From Oscillatoria princeps RMCB-10 (lineage in GTDB: Bacteria > Cyanobacteriota > Cyanobacteriia > Cyanobacteriales > Oscillatoriaceae), in contig JAHHHT010000014.1 in NCBI GenBank assembly GCA_019359235.1, positions 124,001 through 188,000 on the forward strand: a stretch of DNA of 64,000 bases, in the 5' to 3' direction. Position 1 is the stretch's first letter, and every line of letters begins with the position of its first letter. This document shows, piece after piece, positions 56,585-64,000 of this stretch. The notes under the pieces were generated by a model that worked only from the letters and a program-made list of their open reading frames with translations, searched no databases and was not told where the DNA came from. The position numbers and the translations under genes are program-made.

Positions 56585-58468
56585 TTAGAACACAAAATTT
56601 TCTATGAGGCTCAGCTCACCAATAGCAACTAGGACACTGAAACGCTCTCCTGGATCTCCAGTCAGCTGATACTGAATCCAATCGTCATTACTTCTGGCTA
56701 CTACTTCCATAAAAGTTACTCCTGATTCATCCAGCACAATGAGTTTGAGATTTTCTGGCAGATAGGTTTGGTTGCCGGTGGGATACAGACGCAGCAGAAT
56801 GCCAATTTCCTCATCTGTTTCTGAACTCACATCTACCGTCATAACAAACGTGTGACTGCCTCCCAAGTCTATCTGCTTAGCACGTCTAACCACAGCAGAC
56901 CTAAAAGCCACCTGTCTCTGGCCAAAAATCTCTTCAATCGTCTGCCAACCGGCTTGAACTGCCTCAACAAAGTTATTCTGCAGCCATCTGGAGAGGTTCA
57001 CCGACGTCTGGCTAGGTGCAACCGCTGGACAAAAGCGGCCCAACCGCCTTTCGTACAACTGCTGCCGCCACTGCGGCATCTCCAGCAACGCTGCCCAATT
57101 TTCAAATGGAACTTCCAAACGGGGCGACTGACAAGACACGCGACCCAACCGCTCCAACAAGGCTTCAGCTTCAGTGTTAGATAAACTTGGCAGAAGAGGA
57201 ACTGCCGGTCTGTCCTCGGTACAAACTCTTCCCCCTACCGGCATCCAGTTCAGATTTTCGATTAAATCCTCCCGATTCAAGCAGTAGGTGCGCTGCTGTC
57301 GGTCGTATCTCCCCTCACGTTTTAGTTTGTCATGGGTGGCATACCCCCAAACTTCTATCTCTCCGTCTGAGGAAAAAACCCGCACCGACAGATAATAGTG
57401 AGCTGTCCAGCTCGGTATATCTATCAATTCCTGGGGGACACACAACTGCTCTGTTTCTGTTGTGCTCTCCTCACTTGCCTCACTTGGAATCAGCACCACT
57501 CGCCTTGTGCCCTGCTCAATTGCCGTACCATTTACCACCTCCCAGATAGCGGCACAAGCATCGGGGCTTGGCCACACAACAGGCTGCAAGCGGCACCCAT
57601 CTCGAAGCCAGGGGATAAAAGCATTCAAGCACAGGTGATTGAGATAGGCATTCCAGCGGGCATCAGAATTAGAATAGTCACTCTCTGTTGGCCACACCTC
57701 GTCTTGCTCCTCGGGTGAGAACTGAAACCGCAACTTGTTTCCTTCTAGGCGCACATCCATAATAGGAATCCCCAATATCTCAGTAAGTTGCCCCGATCTG
57801 AACAGAAACTCAAGTCTCCCCAGACCTTCTTGAGAACCTCCCAAGACCAGGACTACACTGCCTGTCTCAATTCTCTCTATCCGCAGGGTGTCATCTCCCG
57901 AAGATTCCCGCAAAAGTTCAAGAAGAGCCTTTAACTGTGGGAGGGTCAGTTGTTCAGTTTCCAATATTATCCGGCCTTTGTACCTCCATTCGCCATCGTC
58001 TAACCTCCATTGGCCTTCGAGCTTCACTTGGCTCTCTGGTGTTTCAGGTTGCAAAGATGGCTGTCGCCGCTCCAGATTTTCTTTCCCACGGCTGTCAGAG
58101 GAGGAAACTGACACCACATTAGTAACAGTATCGTCAACTTGTGCGGTTTTATGCAATACAGTTCGTGCCACCACCGCCTCCTGTGGAGTGGCCACAGGGT
58201 GAGCGCCCAGTAGCTCAGACTCGTACTGACGGGCCAGGGCCATTAAATACTTGCGCCTGTTCCTTCTGAGTCCCCCAACTTCCGCCTCAATGCCAAAGTG
58301 ATCGCAGAGATTTTGGACATGCTTGCGAATCGTGGCCGGTGAAGCCTGGAGTTTGTCCGAAATCTCACGGTCTGAATGGCCACCCAGCAGCAGTGCCAGC
58401 ACACTTCTGGGTTGCGGGGTCAGCGTTTGAAGCTTCTTTGTAAATTCCTCTTTATTCATAAACCACAT
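56585..58468 (-). CDS. HTH - effector-associated-like - DUF1822 protein
   Basis: 627 aa. Residues about 8-75 are a LuxR-like helix-turn-helix of the cyanobacterial type (LTPQPRSVLALLLGGHSDRE, SPATIRKHVQNLCDHFGIEA). About 165-245 is a small alpha/beta domain (LPQLKALLELLRE, IERIETGSVVLVLGG, LEFLFRSGQLTEILG) like those linking components of cyanobacterial conflict systems. About 265-627 is DUF1822 (WLQNNFVEAVQAGWQTIEEI, LGGSHTFVMTVDVSSETDEE). DUF1822 genes often neighbour CHAT genes in cyanobacteria. Possible role: a regulator or adaptor of the CHAT protease. A second Met at residue 4 (58459) is an equally good start; neither has a clear ribosome binding site. Confidence 0.83.
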   Translation of the reverse strand: MWFMNKEEFTKKLQTLTPQPRSVLALLLGGHSDREISDKLQASPATIRKHVQNLCDHFGIEAEVGGLRRNRRKYLMALARQYESELLGAHPVATPQEAVVARTVLHKTAQVDDTVTNVVSVSSSDSRGKENLERRQPSLQPETPESQVKLEGQWRLDDGEWRYKGRIILETEQLTLPQLKALLELLRESSGDDTLRIERIETGSVVLVLGGSQEGLGRLEFLFRSGQLTEILGIPIMDVRLEGNKLRFQFSPEEQDEVWPTESDYSNSDARWNAYLNHLCLNAFIPWLRDGCRLQPVVWPSPDACAAIWEVVNGTAIEQGTRRVVLIPSEASEESTTETEQLCVPQELIDIPSWTAHYYLSVRVFSSDGEIEVWGYATHDKLKREGRYDRQQRTYCLNREDLIENLNWMPVGGRVCTEDRPAVPLLPSLSNTEAEALLERLGRVSCQSPRLEVPFENWAALLEMPQWRQQLYERRLGRFCPAVAPSQTSVNLSRWLQNNFVEAVQAGWQTIEEIFGQRQVAFRSAVVRRAKQIDLGGSHTFVMTVDVSSETDEEIGILLRLYPTGNQTYLPENLKLIVLDESGVTFMEVVARSNDDWIQYQLTGDPGERFSVLVAIGELSLIENFVF

Positions 58469-58804
58469 TTTACACTACACAGCCAGCAAACGTCTACACT
58501 TGCCCTAGGGTTTCCCTGCCAAGTGCCAAGGGGGCTGTCCAAGACCTGCAGGCCCTCGCTCTGGGGAAGGTGCGCCCCACTCCCCAGCAGTCCGGCCCTC
58601 CCCAGCAACCGCCGAGAGCTAACCCTTTTATACACAAAATTCACATAATGCTTGACGTTCCTCGGCGAGCCGGCTACACTACACATATACACAAATTTTT
58701 TCTCCTGACCGGAGCCGGCAAGCAAGCAGGCTTCGAGCCGGGAGCCGCCGACATTCGTCGAGCTGAACCGTGAACTGTAGGGTGCACGTCAATCACGGCA
58801 GCTC
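58469..58804. other. Intergenic regulatory region between divergent operons
   Basis: 336 bp. TACACTACAC occurs on the plus strand both at 58471-58480, next to the minus-strand start, and at 58675-58684, in the plus-strand promoter. A shared site for the HTH protein is possible. No gene. Confidence 0.5.
58652..58680 (+). promoter_or_regulatory. Sigma70-type promoter for the 58805-61518 gene set
   Basis: TTGACG (58652-58657), 17-nt spacer, TACACT (58675-58680), overlapping a TACACTACAC motif. The predicted start at about 58687 leaves a leader of about 118 nt. Confidence 0.55.
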
Positions 58805-59254
58805 ATGGCCATCAACTCACAGGAAAGTCCCTCTCGGGCGCGAGCCCCAGAGGAAGCGCCAAAAATAGTTTTTCGTGAACTCCATTATATGCTAGAAGGT
58901 CTCGACCCGACCAAATCCATCCCCGAAGCCGGTGCTGACAGCGGCTTGGGCCAACCGGCGAGCTTTCCGGCCACCGGCAGCCAGTCCCCAGACAAAGTGG
59001 CCCCCAAGGAAAGCCGCCAACTGCCACGGGGCAAAGTCACCACCCCCCACAGCTGGAATCACGACATTTATATAGTGTGCCGGCAAGGCGTCATCGCCAT
59101 CGAGAAGTGGCGATCGGGCATGCAAGACTTTCAGCGGGCCATTATTTACCCGAACCAATCTGCGGTTTATGTCCCCGCCGGCTGGTTTTATACGCTCGTC
59201 AATCCCAGCGTAACCGAACTGGCCGAGATTGAGCTTTACAATTTCCCAGGCTAA
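58805..59254 (+). CDS. Cupin-like hypothetical protein
   Basis: 149 aa. The first 75 residues are low-complexity and probably disordered. Residues about 76-149 look like a small double-stranded beta-helix: RGKVTTPHSWNHDIYIVCRQ, GVIAIEKW, SAVYVPAGWFYTLVNPS, ELAEIELYN. The family was not recognised with certainty. The metal ligands of true cupins are not clear (only H82-like in TPHSWNH). First gene after the promoter at 58652. Confidence 0.6.
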   Translation: MAINSQESPSRARAPEEAPKIVFRELHYMLEGLDPTKSIPEAGADSGLGQPASFPATGSQSPDKVAPKESRQLPRGKVTTPHSWNHDIYIVCRQGVIAIEKWRSGMQDFQRAIIYPNQSAVYVPAGWFYTLVNPSVTELAEIELYNFPG

Positions 59255-59285
59255 CCCCTAATGTCCCACCCATCGGCCATCGCCG

Positions 59286-60005
59286 ATGGGCCACCCACTC
59301 TTCCAGATGAGAACCAAACAGCAGAGTACCCGAAATGTCGGTTCCCAACCCAAACCGCAGCGCAAGTGGCTCTGGCCCATCGGAATGTTGGCCACCGGCG
59401 CACTCGTGATCCCGCCAGGATTGGAACTGCTCACCTCCTCAGTCTACACCGGCATCGCCCTGGACTACTCCCTGTCCGCGAACCCTTTCGCTGCGGAACG
59501 CCGACAAGTTTGCAAAGCAGTGTCCCAGCTGCAGAAGACCGGTGACGGTTCCGCAGTGATCGCCTTTGCAGATCGAGCCGAGGTGACATCGCACATTAAT
59601 TTTGTGTGGAACAAGCTGGAGCTTGGGGCTCAATGCCGGCAGCCCGATCTAAAGAAATACGGGATTGGTAAAAATGCCGGCACCTCTATCAGTCTAGCGC
59701 TCAAAGAGATCGGGGATCTCCAACAAAGGCAGAAGCACAGCCAGGATTCAAGACCCTTTGTTGGCATAGTGTTCCTGCAAGAAGCCGAAGCCGGCCCCAA
59801 TCAGCCAAAGCTGGATTTCGACGAAATCAAAGCTTCGATTGAGCAGATTAATCGAAATCACGGAGTAGTAGCTATCATTGGCCCAACAGGCAACCTCAAA
59901 GAAAAACTTAAAGCCCATCTCAAAGATGCAAAAGCCGAGATTTGCTCCTTCGCAGAAATTAAGTATTGTGTGGACTGGAGTTTGACAGAAGGTAGAAAGC
60001 GATAA
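59286..60005 (+). CDS. Membrane-anchored vWA-like protein
   Basis: 239 aa. One TM helix at about 29-50 (WLWPIGMLATGALVIPPGLE). A von Willebrand A-type fold follows: the MIDAS motif D-x-S-x-S is present as DYSLS (in GIALDYSLSAN), GTSISLAL supplies the MIDAS threonine, and FVGIVFLQEAEAG stands where TDG is usual, so the third metal ligand looks altered. VVAIIGPTGNLKEKLKAHL is the last strand-helix. ATG at 59307 (MRTKQQS) is an alternative start. Likely a protein-protein switch in the same module as its neighbours. Confidence 0.68.
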   Translation: MGHPLFQMRTKQQSTRNVGSQPKPQRKWLWPIGMLATGALVIPPGLELLTSSVYTGIALDYSLSANPFAAERRQVCKAVSQLQKTGDGSAVIAFADRAEVTSHINFVWNKLELGAQCRQPDLKKYGIGKNAGTSISLALKEIGDLQQRQKHSQDSRPFVGIVFLQEAEAGPNQPKLDFDEIKASIEQINRNHGVVAIIGPTGNLKEKLKAHLKDAKAEICSFAEIKYCVDWSLTEGRKR

Positions 60006-60176
60006 GTGCAAATTTTTTCCTGTTAAAAATCCCCCTCTTAGCCCCATCCTCGCGTTAGCGCCTGCGCCCCCGCAGGGCGTGCTGTGAGGGGGTGGGGGTG
60101 GGGTTCATCCCGCGAATGTGCAACGCCGACAGCTCTATAAATTGGCCATTCAATTATACTTGACCGAGGCATAATC

Positions 60177-60989
60177 ATGGTTAATAACTTTTACCCGCAC
60201 TGGACTGAAAAGGCCAGAAAATTTATGGGTATCCCTCAACGCAACCTCGATATGTTGGATGACGCAACCGCCACCAACGCCAAAAGTCTAGTCGAAGACC
60301 TAGGTAAGCTCGATGCATCCCACAGACGAGCAAACCAACTCGAAAAGCTTGCCGCCTGGACTTTTACCCGATTAACAGAATTGCAGATCAAGGTGGGCGT
60401 AAGTGTGGCCATTGGCAGCTTGCTCGGAAACACATTTGCATTGCAAAGTGCAAAACTTGGCCCTTGGGCACCTATTGCTAGTTATGCTGGCGGGATCGCC
60501 CTAAACCTGGGGCTAGATCACTTAGCCACGAATAACTTCAGCCTCTTGCACCGGCAGCGCAACCTGAATAGCGCCCTTGCCAGTATTGACAGGCTGCAAT
60601 CCAAAGACAAAAGAAACAGCGATTTTATCAATGCCTATTATGACGCCCAGCGCTTATGGGTAGAAGAAGTTGAAGGGAACACCGACTCCCCGAACACCAT
60701 CTATATTGTACTGCTGGGGGTGGGTTTGCTGATTGAATTTTTTGCCTCGCTCTTCCTATCCCAAACCTTAGACGCAAGCAGTGACTCGCTCAATAAAATC
60801 ATAGCTGCGGCTCTACCGCCACTGCTAGTCCTGCTGGCAGCAACAGTGCAAAGCGGTATTATAGACCAGTCCAAGGATGCCGCCTCAGCCATTGGCCAGT
60901 ATCGAAAAATGTCAGACGAGTTGAGCGGCGACAAAGGTCAAGAAAAAAAAATTTCTTATTCTTATGAGGAGGAGGATGATGAACCGTAG
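60177..60989 (+). CDS. Multi-pass membrane protein, function unknown
   Basis: 270 aa. Hydrophobic pairs at about 79-96 (VGVSVAIGSLLGNTFAL), 98-117 (GPWAPIASYAGGIALNLGL), 178-196 (IYIVLLGVGLLIEFFASLFL) and 213-228 (IIAAALPPLLVLLAATV). The N-terminal 75 residues are helical and charged, and the C-terminus is very acidic (SYSYEEEDDEP). No family recognised. Its end overlaps the next gene by 11 nt, so the two products are probably made together. Confidence 0.7.
   Translation: MVNNFYPHWTEKARKFMGIPQRNLDMLDDATATNAKSLVEDLGKLDASHRRANQLEKLAAWTFTRLTELQIKVGVSVAIGSLLGNTFALQSAKLGPWAPIASYAGGIALNLGLDHLATNNFSLLHRQRNLNSALASIDRLQSKDKRNSDFINAYYDAQRLWVEEVEGNTDSPNTIYIVLLGVGLLIEFFASLFLSQTLDASSDSLNKIIAAALPPLLVLLAATVQSGIIDQSKDAASAIGQYRKMSDELSGDKGQEKKISYSYEEEDDEP
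60967..60972 (+). promoter_or_regulatory. Ribosome binding site deciding the start of the coiled-coil gene
   Basis: AGGAGG inside the end of the upstream gene, 6 nt before the ATG at 60979. It argues against the ATGs at 60964 and 60976. Confidence 0.6.
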
Positions 60990-61518
60990 AAACGAGGAAG
61001 CAGCCGCCATTGACCTCTTGCTGAGAGGCTACATGGGAGATCCGGCTGTCCCATCCCCAACCCCACAGATTGCTGTGCTGAATTTTCGCTTGCAAGAAGC
61101 TCAAGAGGGGCTCCGGCAAACCGAACAAGAGCGCGACACAACTATTAAAAGAATGGTGTCGAAAAAACAAGCTGACTTGGAAAGTTTGCCGCAGCAATTC
61201 CCCATCACTCCTGATTTGGAAAAGCTCCTGGTTGCCAAAGGCAAGTTTGAGCCCCAAATCAAAAAAGATCTCCAGGAATTTGAGCGGCACAGGGCCAAAT
61301 GGGTGGCAGAGGAGACACCTAAGCGCGAAGCATATTGGAGCGAAAAAGTCAAGGCAACAGGTTGGGGCTATCACACCAAAATTGAACAAATTAAGACGGA
61401 TATTGCTCAATGGGAAATGCACATAGCTGCCGCTGAAAAGAAGTGGTTAGAACCGCACTCAGAGCCATCCGATAAGAAAGGTTTGAGCGGCGGAGGCAGC
61501 TTCTTAGGTGATAGCTAA
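60979..61518 (+). CDS. Coiled-coil protein, function unknown
   Basis: 179 aa from the ATG at 60979. Almost entirely charged helix: VLNFRLQEAQEGLRQTEQER, KKQADLESLPQQ, LEKLLVAKGKFEPQIKKDLQ, KIEQIKTDIAQWEMHIAAAE. The C-terminus is GGGSFLGDS. No family recognised. The 11-nt overlap with the four-TM gene suggests a cytosolic partner of that membrane protein. Confidence 0.68.
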   Translation: MNRRNEEAAAIDLLLRGYMGDPAVPSPTPQIAVLNFRLQEAQEGLRQTEQERDTTIKRMVSKKQADLESLPQQFPITPDLEKLLVAKGKFEPQIKKDLQEFERHRAKWVAEETPKREAYWSEKVKATGWGYHTKIEQIKTDIAQWEMHIAAAEKKWLEPHSEPSDKKGLSGGGSFLGDS

Positions 61519-61559
61519 CCCTCGCCCACCGGCAACAATCCCCCCTCAAAAAGGTGTGG

Positions 61560-61627
61560 GGGCGAAGCATGAGCGGAGACTGTCTTTGCCACCCAGCCAA
61601 GATATAAAAAACGCTCATGCTTCGCCC
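61560..61627. repeat. Dispersed element with 16-bp perfect inverted ends
   Basis: GGGCGAAGCATGAGCG (61560-61575) and its complement at 61612-61627 enclose 36 bp. A degenerate relative is at 20975-21036. Confidence 0.85.
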
Positions 61628-61779
61628 TCCGTATTGGCCACCCAACCGGCTGTCACCGGCATCCCAATCACCCACCAGCACCCAGCTCACCCCCGGGCGG
61701 ACGTAAGAGCGCGGCGGCGGGCCGAGCGCCGGCGAGTTAAAATCAAAAAGGAAGACAGACTAATAAAAACCCCACCCAA

Positions 61780-62343
61780 ATGAGCGCTGACTTGCAGGTT
61801 GAAAAGAAAAAATTGGACAAACCCCCGCTAGAGATACACTATCTCGGCGACCGGGCTCTGCGGCAGAACGCCAAACGGATTGCCAAGGTGGATGACGAAA
61901 TCCGCCAACTGGTGCGCGAGATGCTGCAAACCATGTACAGCGCCGATGGGATTGGCTTGGCAGCACCCCAGGTCGCTGTTCAAAAGCAACTCCTTGTAGT
62001 GGATGTCGAACCCGAAAACGCCGCCAAACCCCCCCTGATTCTGGTTAACCCCACCATCAAGGGGTTCAGCGGCGATCTGTGCGTCTACCAAGAAGGGTGC
62101 CTGAGCATTCCAGGAGTCTATCTGGATGTCACGCGCCCAGAAATGGTCGAAGTCACTTACAAAGACGAGCTGGGGCGTCCGAAAACCCTAACCGCTACGG
62201 GGCTTTTGTCCCGCTGCATTCAGCACGAGATGGATCACCTCAACGGGGTGCTGTTTGTCGATCGGGTTGACAATCAGCTGGCGCTCACAGAAGAGCTCAC
62301 CAAACACAAGTTCTCGCCTCGCGCTGTCAAACCCCTCGCCTAG
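61780..62343 (+). CDS. def: Peptide deformylase
   Basis: 187 aa. All three metal/active-site motifs are present: GIGLAAPQV (about 59-67), EGCLSIP (about 107-113) and QHEMDHL (about 149-155). It removes the N-terminal formyl group from new proteins. Class I form. No fmt gene follows, so it stands alone. Confidence 0.96.
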   Translation: MSADLQVEKKKLDKPPLEIHYLGDRALRQNAKRIAKVDDEIRQLVREMLQTMYSADGIGLAAPQVAVQKQLLVVDVEPENAAKPPLILVNPTIKGFSGDLCVYQEGCLSIPGVYLDVTRPEMVEVTYKDELGRPKTLTATGLLSRCIQHEMDHLNGVLFVDRVDNQLALTEELTKHKFSPRAVKPLA

Positions 62344-62486
62344 GGCAGCTGTCAAAATTAGGACAAGCCTGTCTCACACAGCGGGATGTATCGCCGGTGC
62401 TGCCATCCCCCCTGCCCCCCTGAAAAAAGGGGCGCTGCACCAGGATGATCTCAACTTTTTCCGAGGCGCTTTAACCCCCTCTTACT

Positions 62487-62512
62487 CCCCCTCCCCGCTT
62501 GCGGGGAGGGGG
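62487..62512. repeat. Hairpin CCCCCTCCCCGC-TT-GCGGGGAGGGGG
   Basis: Perfect 12-bp arms with a 2-nt loop. A degenerate relative lies at about 60040-60105. It could end def transcription, but there is no T-run. Confidence 0.8.
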
Positions 62513-62533
62513 TGGGGGGGTGGGGTTCTTGAG

Positions 62534-62698
62534 GACATTGGGACAGGCGAGACGCCTGTCCTACGCCATTGCACCGGCATATTGACAGGACATTGGGACA
62601 GGCGAGACGCCTGTCCTACGCCATTGCACCGGCATATTGATAAGACATTGGGACAGGCGAGACGCCTGTCCTACGCCATTCCACCGGCATATTGATAA
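62534..62698. repeat. Three tandem 55-bp repeats
   Basis: Units start GACATTGGGACAGGCGAGAC at 62534, 62589 and 62644 and end CACCGGCATATTGA. Each contains the ACAGGCG-AGACGCCTGT palindrome. Related to 21565-21681 and the cheA linker. Confidence 0.9.
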
Positions 62699-62731
62699 GC
62701 TAGCCTCTAGATAATCGTTTGGTTCTACCTC

Positions 62732-62935
62732 GTGATACCTATTAGCCCTAAAAGTAGTATTTTCCTGGGAGCATCCTGCATCGCTGCGATTGCGGCGGTT
62801 GGCTCGGTTTTCGAGCTGTCCTCTGGCCACCCCCAGCTGGGGAATTTGACCACCGGCATCATTCTGGCCCTTAGCGTGCCGGCGGTGGCGCTACTCTTTT
62901 ATGCGGCAGTGCGGGATGCCCGAGCGAACCAATAA
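62732..62935 (+). CDS. Small two-helix membrane protein
   Basis: 67 aa from a GTG. Two TM helices at about 8-27 (SIFLGASCIAAIAAVGSVFE) and 39-60 (LTTGIILALSVPAVALLFYA), a short loop, and a basic C-terminus (RDARANQ), giving an N-in/C-in hairpin. No clear ribosome binding site; an internal start is not obvious. Function unknown. Confidence 0.55.
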   Translation: MIPISPKSSIFLGASCIAAIAAVGSVFELSSGHPQLGNLTTGIILALSVPAVALLFYAAVRDARANQ

Positions 62936-63126
62936 GAGCGTGTTTATAAAGTAATCGTTAAGCCCCAGTGGGGCCTAGAAACGGGTTCCTGTGCTGTAGG
63001 GGCGGGTTCACCCAAGATGTCTGTGCGAAGTGCGGGATGTTAGTAAACCCGCCCCTACTTTCCTGCTTCCCCACTGCAAGAAACCCGGTTTCAAGTGACT
63101 TCACTTTTTCTTTATAAATCACCTCT
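62935..63126. repeat. MITE-like element A, copy 2 with nested insert
   Basis: Ends AGAGCGTGTTTATAAAGTAA and, reverse-complemented, AGAGGTGATTTATAAAGAAA match copy 1 (8476-8614). A GTAGGGGCGGGTT inverted repeat (62996-63058) sits inside, so one element has landed in another. Confidence 0.75.
62996..63058. repeat. Inverted repeat, GTAGGGGCGGGTT family
   Basis: Perfect 13-bp arms. The interior CACCCAAGATGTCTGT matches the reverse of 53946-54002. Confidence 0.85.
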
Positions 63127-63152
63127 AAGCTTGTGAGCTTCTCATCCCACCC

Positions 63153-64000
63153 ATGACAGGCAACCCGACCTCTGGTGCTACCTTGCGGCAGGTTTCCGCC
63201 GCCGGCACAACCGCTCAACCCCTCCTCCACCCGCTGTCCGCAACCCAGGAAGTGACGGTGGGGCGAGATCCCACCTGCCACATTGTCCTGGATTCCAATG
63301 TCTACGGTGGCGTCTCCCGCCGGCACGCTACAGTCCGCCCCCTTGCGGGCACGCCAGCCGGCTCAGCACCGCCCAGTTGGGAGATTTGCGATCTCAATAG
63401 CGCTAATGGCATTTATGTCAATGGCCAGCGCGTGCAGGGATGCCGGACGCTGCAACCCGGCGACCGCATCACTCTGGGCAATAATGGCCCGGAATTCATC
63501 TTTGAGCTCGCGGGGGCGACACAGTTACCGGCAGCCAGCACGCCCCAACCGGATACAGTCACCCTGACGCAGTTATTTCCCATTCTCTCCACCGGTCGGG
63601 ATCTCAAGCGCAAGGCATACCTGGTGCCGATGGCTGTTACCGTGGCCTTTGTGGTGCTGATGTTTGCGGCGATCGGCAACCCGGTGGGGTTCAATTTCCT
63701 GCTGGCGGCTTATTTGGCGGGAGTGGCCTACTATTTTGTCTACCAGCTCTGCGGCTTGCGCAAGCCTTGGTGGTGGCTGTTCGCCTGTGCGGTGATTACG
63801 GTTGTCATCTTGCTCAGCCCCATTTTAACCGGCTTTGTGGTGGTGTTTCGCCAAATCCTGCCCGGACGCCTCCCCGGAGAGAGGGAGTCCCTGAGCTTCC
63901 CGGTGCTGCTCTTGCGGATGTTTTTTGGGGCGGGGCTGATGGAGGAACTGCTCAAGGCGCTGCCGGTGCTGCTCGCCTATCTGATCGGCAGCCGCCTGCG
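63153..64000 (+). CDS. FHA domain - PrsW-family membrane protease, N-terminal part
   Basis: Reads from the ATG at 63153 to the window edge (about 282 codons). Residues about 32-118 are an FHA phosphothreonine-binding domain (VTVGRDPTCHIVLDSN, GGVSRRHATV, DLNSANGIYVNGQRV). TM helices follow from about 160 (VPMAVTVAFVVLMFAAI), 177-196, 205-222. GLMEELLKALPVLLAYLIG near 264-282 carries the EExxK motif of PrsW-type intramembrane metalloproteases. Likely phosphorylation-responsive proteolysis (inference). No stop codon before the edge. Confidence 0.85.
   Translation, partial: MTGNPTSGATLRQVSAAGTTAQPLLHPLSATQEVTVGRDPTCHIVLDSNVYGGVSRRHATVRPLAGTPAGSAPPSWEICDLNSANGIYVNGQRVQGCRTLQPGDRITLGNNGPEFIFELAGATQLPAASTPQPDTVTLTQLFPILSTGRDLKRKAYLVPMAVTVAFVVLMFAAIGNPVGFNFLLAAYLAGVAYYFVYQLCGLRKPWWWLFACAVITVVILLSPILTGFVVVFRQILPGRLPGERESLSFPVLLLRMFFGAGLMEELLKALPVLLAYLIGSRL

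Larger units (their letters stand above)
62344..62731. other. Intergenic stretch with a hairpin and a tandem array
   Basis: 388 bp: a 12-bp perfect hairpin (62487-62512) in GGGGGTGGGG-rich sequence, then the 55-bp tandem array. No gene. Confidence 0.8.

Noticed and set aside
61508-61783. 91-codon ORF before def
   Set aside because: It covers an inverted repeat, is Pro/Arg-rich, overlaps the def start and lacks a ribosome binding site.

Overview
The window reads as chromosome of a filamentous, Oscillatoria-like cyanobacterium. Supporting signs are ferredoxin-thioredoxin reductase (ftrC), a PilT-type pilus motor, DUF4347/RTX surface giants, DUF1822, COP23 and vMAP-type domains, scattered HIP1 octamers (GCGATCGC), and many short palindromic repeats built on AGAAACC-GGTTTCT. 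The genus assignment is inference. No rRNA, tRNA, CRISPR array, integrase or transposase gene was recognised. Layout: 1-18.4 kb, all on the minus strand, is one large chemosensory locus. In order of transcription it has two CheY-like receivers, CheA, CheW, a receptor with no sensory domain, a PAS-HEAT protein, CheR, receiver, CheC, a hybrid kinase, CheB, two receivers, a second CheC and a PAS protein that leaves the window. It carries a full methylation set (CheR/CheB) and two CheC phosphatases, and several units are duplicated within it. 18.6-26.4 kb is mixed: a small XRE regulator, pyruvate kinase, an amidase-glucosaminidase fusion, a membrane protein, a HigBA-like toxin-antitoxin pair, a second XRE protein and an orphan gene. 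26.4-34.9 kb holds typA behind a strongly structured leader, a STAND ATPase, a PilT motor with a 12-proline run, a DUF58 protein, ftrC and a DUF309 protein. 35-46 kb holds two tandem paralogous secreted giants (2324 and about 1253 aa): DUF4347, beta-helix, Calx-beta, then either ten 303-bp cadherin-like repeats or a Pro-Thr linker, and RTX repeats at the C-terminus. 47-50 kb is an LPS-export group (lptA, lptB, lptF/G) preceded by a 185-nt rod-shaped RNA candidate. A Pro/Ala/Gly-rich repeat protein and icd follow. 54-61.5 kb is the most unusual region. A CHAT caspase-like protease fused to a membrane anchor, COP23 and a trypsin-like protease follows a HTH-DUF1822 protein on the minus strand. 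Divergently, behind a good sigma70 promoter, lie a cupin-like protein, a membrane-anchored vWA protein, a four-TM protein and an overlapping coiled-coil protein. This looks like an uncharacterised stress, cell-death or conflict module. The window ends with peptide deformylase, a small membrane protein and the start of an FHA-PrsW protease. Intergenic DNA is packed with at least eight families of short inverted repeats. Some have terminal inverted repeats like MITEs, some are nested in each other, and some have entered coding sequence (the CheA linker, a DUF4347 N-terminus).
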